A DNA stretch of 64,000 nucleotides from Knufia peltigerae (Eukaryota; Ascomycota; Eurotiomycetes; Chaetothyriales; Trichomeriaceae): assembly GCA_030247855.1 (NCBI GenBank), contig JAPDRN010000053.1, positions 1 through 64,000 of the forward strand, written 5' to 3'. This document shows, one piece after another, positions 63,081 to 64,000 of the stretch. Within the stretch, counting starts at the first letter, position 1. Every line of letters begins with the position of its first letter. The notes beneath the pieces are model-generated. The model saw only the letters and a list, made by a program, of their open reading frames with translations, did no database searches and had not been told where the DNA came from. Position numbers and translations under genes: made by a program.

Positions 63081-64000
63081 ATGGGACTCGGTGTCTTAGA
63101 TGACAACAAACTCGAGCATGTCCCCGGCACAGCCTTGCTGGCTGACATGCTGGACACTCAGCATCATCAATTTCATGGTAAGCTGTTTGAGGGTTTTGCT
63201 AGGATATTTGCTGATTGTCCGAGGTCGTGACACCAGCAACCTGAAACACGGCACTGGTCGTAACGCGGATATTGTTCTTGTCCCTCAGCCAAGTGACTCA
63301 CCGAGAGATCCTCTCAACTGGCCAAGATGGAAGAAAGACCTCGCCTTGCTGATCATTTCTGTTGACACGGCTGTTGTCGGTGCTTGGTAAGTCATGTCTG
63401 GTTTCATGATGATCCTTTCTGACAATGCTCAGGGGACCTATGATTTCTCCAGGATTTGCTGAAATGGCCGAGCAATGGCACATGTCCTACAACACGCTCA
63501 ATGGAGGCCTCGGCTGGGCCATTTTTGCGATTGGCATCAGTTGCTTTGTGACCAACGCACTTTCTGTCAAGTTTGGTCGTCGACCCGTCATGATCCTGGG
63601 AAATTTGATTCTTTTCATCTCCTCAGTTTGGGGTTACTTTGCACACAGCTATCACTCTCTCCTGGCAAGTCGTATCTTTGGTGCCATTGGTATGAGTCCG
63701 TTTGAAGTTCTCACGACGGCAATAATCGGAGATATGTACTTTGTCCACGAACGCGGTCTGCGGCTCGCTTTCTGGGGCCTCTGTCTCAGCATCGGTGTAG
63801 GCGGCGCTAGCATTATTTCTGGCTACATTATTCAGGTAAAGTCTTGACTCATCCCACACCCATCGGCGCTCGCATGCTAATGTCATATAGGACATTGGCT
63901 GGAATTGGACATATGGCATCTGCGCATGCTTCTACGGCGCATTCATCATCTTGATCTTCTTTTTCGTTCCCGAGACCGTTTACCAGCGTGACCCGGCATA
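63081..64000 (+). CDS. MFS transporter, N-terminal part, cut by window edge
   Basis: Four exons are visible (63081-63177, 63224-63386, 63433-63835, 63891 to the edge), about 257 residues in total. The cytosolic N-terminus has LKHGTGRNADIVLVPQPSDS followed by DPLNWPRWKKDLAL, the signature of the fungal DHA1/HOL1-like group. Membrane helices follow with the conserved NALSVKFGRRPVMILG (MFS motif A) and IIGDMYFVHERGLRLAFWG. The last exon begins DIGWNWTYGICACFYGAFII, and the gene continues past the window with VPETVYQRDP visible. All joins are in frame. Substrate unknown; members move drugs, polyamines or small metabolites across the plasma membrane. Confidence 0.9.

Overview
The window is nuclear DNA of a filamentous ascomycete (Pezizomycotina). 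Genes are split by short (about 45-130 nt) GT-AG introns with CTAAC/CTGAC-like branch sites. Diagnostic products include a SHO1 osmosensor, an RO10-type dynactin subunit, WASP/Las17, the mitochondrial ribosomal protein mS45, MRS2, and Zn2Cys6 and TRI12-family proteins. A eurotiomycete (perhaps a black yeast of the Chaetothyriales) would fit, but that placement is only an inference. I resolved gene models by hand: in each spliced model the exons keep one reading frame and rebuild recognisable family motifs. No PKS, NRPS or terpene synthase gene is present.

Region 1 (1-24.1 kb) is an accessory block of metabolic genes: an FAD monooxygenase (cut by the left edge), an MDR reductase, a cupin, a LigB/DODA-type extradiol dioxygenase, a small unknown, a degenerate aldehyde-dehydrogenase-like membrane protein, a ketopantoate-reductase-like enzyme, a mandelate racemase/enolase-superfamily dehydratase, a C2H2 + Zn2Cys6 hybrid transcription factor, a P450, acetoacetyl-CoA synthetase, a TRI12-type MFS exporter with 16 exons (one of only 8 nt), and a 2-oxoglutarate oxygenase. 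Hydroxylase, ring-cleavage enzyme, acyl activation, transport and a local regulator together suggest catabolism or tailoring of an aromatic or other small molecule.

Region 2 (25.3-48.2 kb) is mostly conserved housekeeping: an RRM/RGG protein, a MARVEL-type membrane protein, SHO1, RO10, a CorA-like membrane protein, mS45, a coiled-coil protein of unknown role, a decayed LYS4 homoaconitase fragment and a GH43 enzyme.

Region 3 (48.2-54.8 kb) is gene-poor and contains the most unusual object in the window. A tRNA-Ala(AGC) gene at 49368-49571 carries an ordinary 18-nt tRNA intron at position 37/38 and also two insertions with all the marks of spliceosomal introns (GTAAGC...CTAAT/CTAAC...CAG), one at the D-arm/anticodon-stem junction and one in the T-arm. 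Their removal restores every helix except one acceptor-stem pair, and the G3:U70 identity pair is present. A 3' half copy with its flank lies inverted at about 54.0-54.2 kb and lacks the T-arm insertion. Between the copies are decayed reading frames, a 10-N assembly gap and an AT palindrome.

Region 4 (54.8-64 kb) returns to core genes: a 78-aa small protein, WASP, MRS2, and an MFS transporter running off the right edge. A 9-bp motif, TACGGAGTA, recurs in intergenic DNA across the window.
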